From NCBI GenBank assembly GCA_028821035.1, contig JAPPHP010000238.1, positions 1 to 5,802 of the forward strand: a stretch of DNA of 5,802 nucleotides. The letters run 5' to 3'. This stretch comes from Gammaproteobacteria bacterium (GTDB taxonomy: Bacteria; Pseudomonadota; Gammaproteobacteria; Pseudomonadales; Azotimanducaceae). A program made the position numbers and the translations under genes. Below are positions 5,712 through 5,802 of this stretch, piece after piece. A model generated the notes under the pieces. It saw only the letters and a program-made list of their open reading frames with translations, made no database searches and had not been told where the DNA came from. Within the stretch, counting starts at the first letter, position 1. Each line of letters starts with the position of its first letter.

Positions 5712-5725
5712 GGGCCCAGGGACGC

Positions 5726-5754
5726 TTGTGGGGTTCCGGGCGCGGCCCTACAAT
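5726..5754 (+). promoter_or_regulatory. Sigma70-type promoter of the tRNA-Lys gene
   Basis: TTGTGG (5726-5731) and TACAAT (5749-5754) are separated by 17 bp, the optimal spacing, and the -10 differs from TATAAT at one base. Transcription would start near 5761, leaving a short leader before the tRNA at 5769. The stretch after the -10 (GCGCCG) is entirely G+C, as in the discriminators of stable-RNA promoters under stringent (ppGpp) control in proteobacteria. Confidence 0.75.
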
Positions 5755-5768
5755 GCGCCGTCGCGCGC

Positions 5769-5802
5769 GGGTCGTTAGCTCAGTTGGTAGAGCACCGGGC
5801 TT
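5769..5802 (+). tRNA. tRNA-Lys (probably UUU anticodon), 5' half, cut by window edge
   Basis: The first 34 nt of a tRNA: acceptor strand GGGTCGT (5769-5775), TA, D-stem GCTC/GAGC (5778-5781 and 5790-5793) around D-loop AGTTGGTA, A26, anticodon strand CCGGG (5795-5799), then C32, U33 and U34 at 5800-5802. The first 26 nt are those of E. coli tRNA-Lys. With U34 as the last base in the window, the anticodon starts with U, consistent with UUU. The amino acid identity is inferred from the acceptor and D-arm match; the remaining anticodon bases are not visible. Confidence 0.88.

Noticed and set aside
5704..5717. GGGCC-TGAG-GGCCC hairpin over the LLM stop as a terminator
   Set aside because: The stem is only 5 bp and no T-run follows, so an intrinsic terminator is not supported.

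Overview
This is a GC-rich bacterial window with short intergenic gaps. It holds five complete protein genes, one gene cut by the left edge and one tRNA gene cut by the right edge. The tRNA start (tRNA-Lys type, anticodon beginning with U) closely matches the tRNA-Lys of gammaproteobacteria such as E. coli. It is preceded by a good sigma70-type promoter, so a proteobacterium is the best guess. One gene belongs to a flavin/F420 oxidoreductase family best known from actinobacteria, so lineage is not settled.

Layout from left to right. (1) 1-362, minus strand: N-terminal part of an APH/SrkA-type small-molecule kinase. (2) 388-652: a 265-bp non-coding element with 32-bp near-perfect terminal inverted repeats and a longer imperfect internal inverted repeat. 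It looks like a MITE and sits between the kinase and the next gene. (3) 652-1518, minus: metallo-beta-lactamase-fold hydrolase with a full metal-ligand set. (4) 1585-2364, plus: crotonase-fold (enoyl-CoA hydratase/isomerase family) protein, divergent from the hydrolase across 66 bp. (5) 2382-3767, minus: 12-helix GPH/MelB-type transporter. (6) 3764-4540, minus: short-chain dehydrogenase whose stop overlaps the transporter start by 4 bp. (7) 4674-5711, plus: LLM-class oxidoreductase of the Rv3520c type, divergent from the dehydrogenase across 133 bp. (8) 5769 to the edge, plus: tRNA-Lys with its own promoter.

The genes form two back-to-back divergent pairs (hydrolase/crotonase and dehydrogenase-transporter/LLM) that meet tail to tail with a 17-bp gap. 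An alpha/beta-type SDR, an LLM flavin oxidoreductase, a crotonase, an MBL hydrolase and a GPH transporter together suggest uptake and catabolism of a hydrophobic or alicyclic compound through CoA thioesters. This is inference from content; no substrate can be read from the sequence.

The points most worth a second look are the palindromic MITE-like element whose first base completes the hydrolase stop codon, the crotonase that lacks both catalytic glutamates of enoyl-CoA hydratase, the transporter that keeps the cation-site aspartates but not the sugar-site aspartates of MelB, and a tandem 12-bp direct repeat just upstream of the dehydrogenase. I found no CRISPR array, phage gene, defence system or clearly new multi-gene system.
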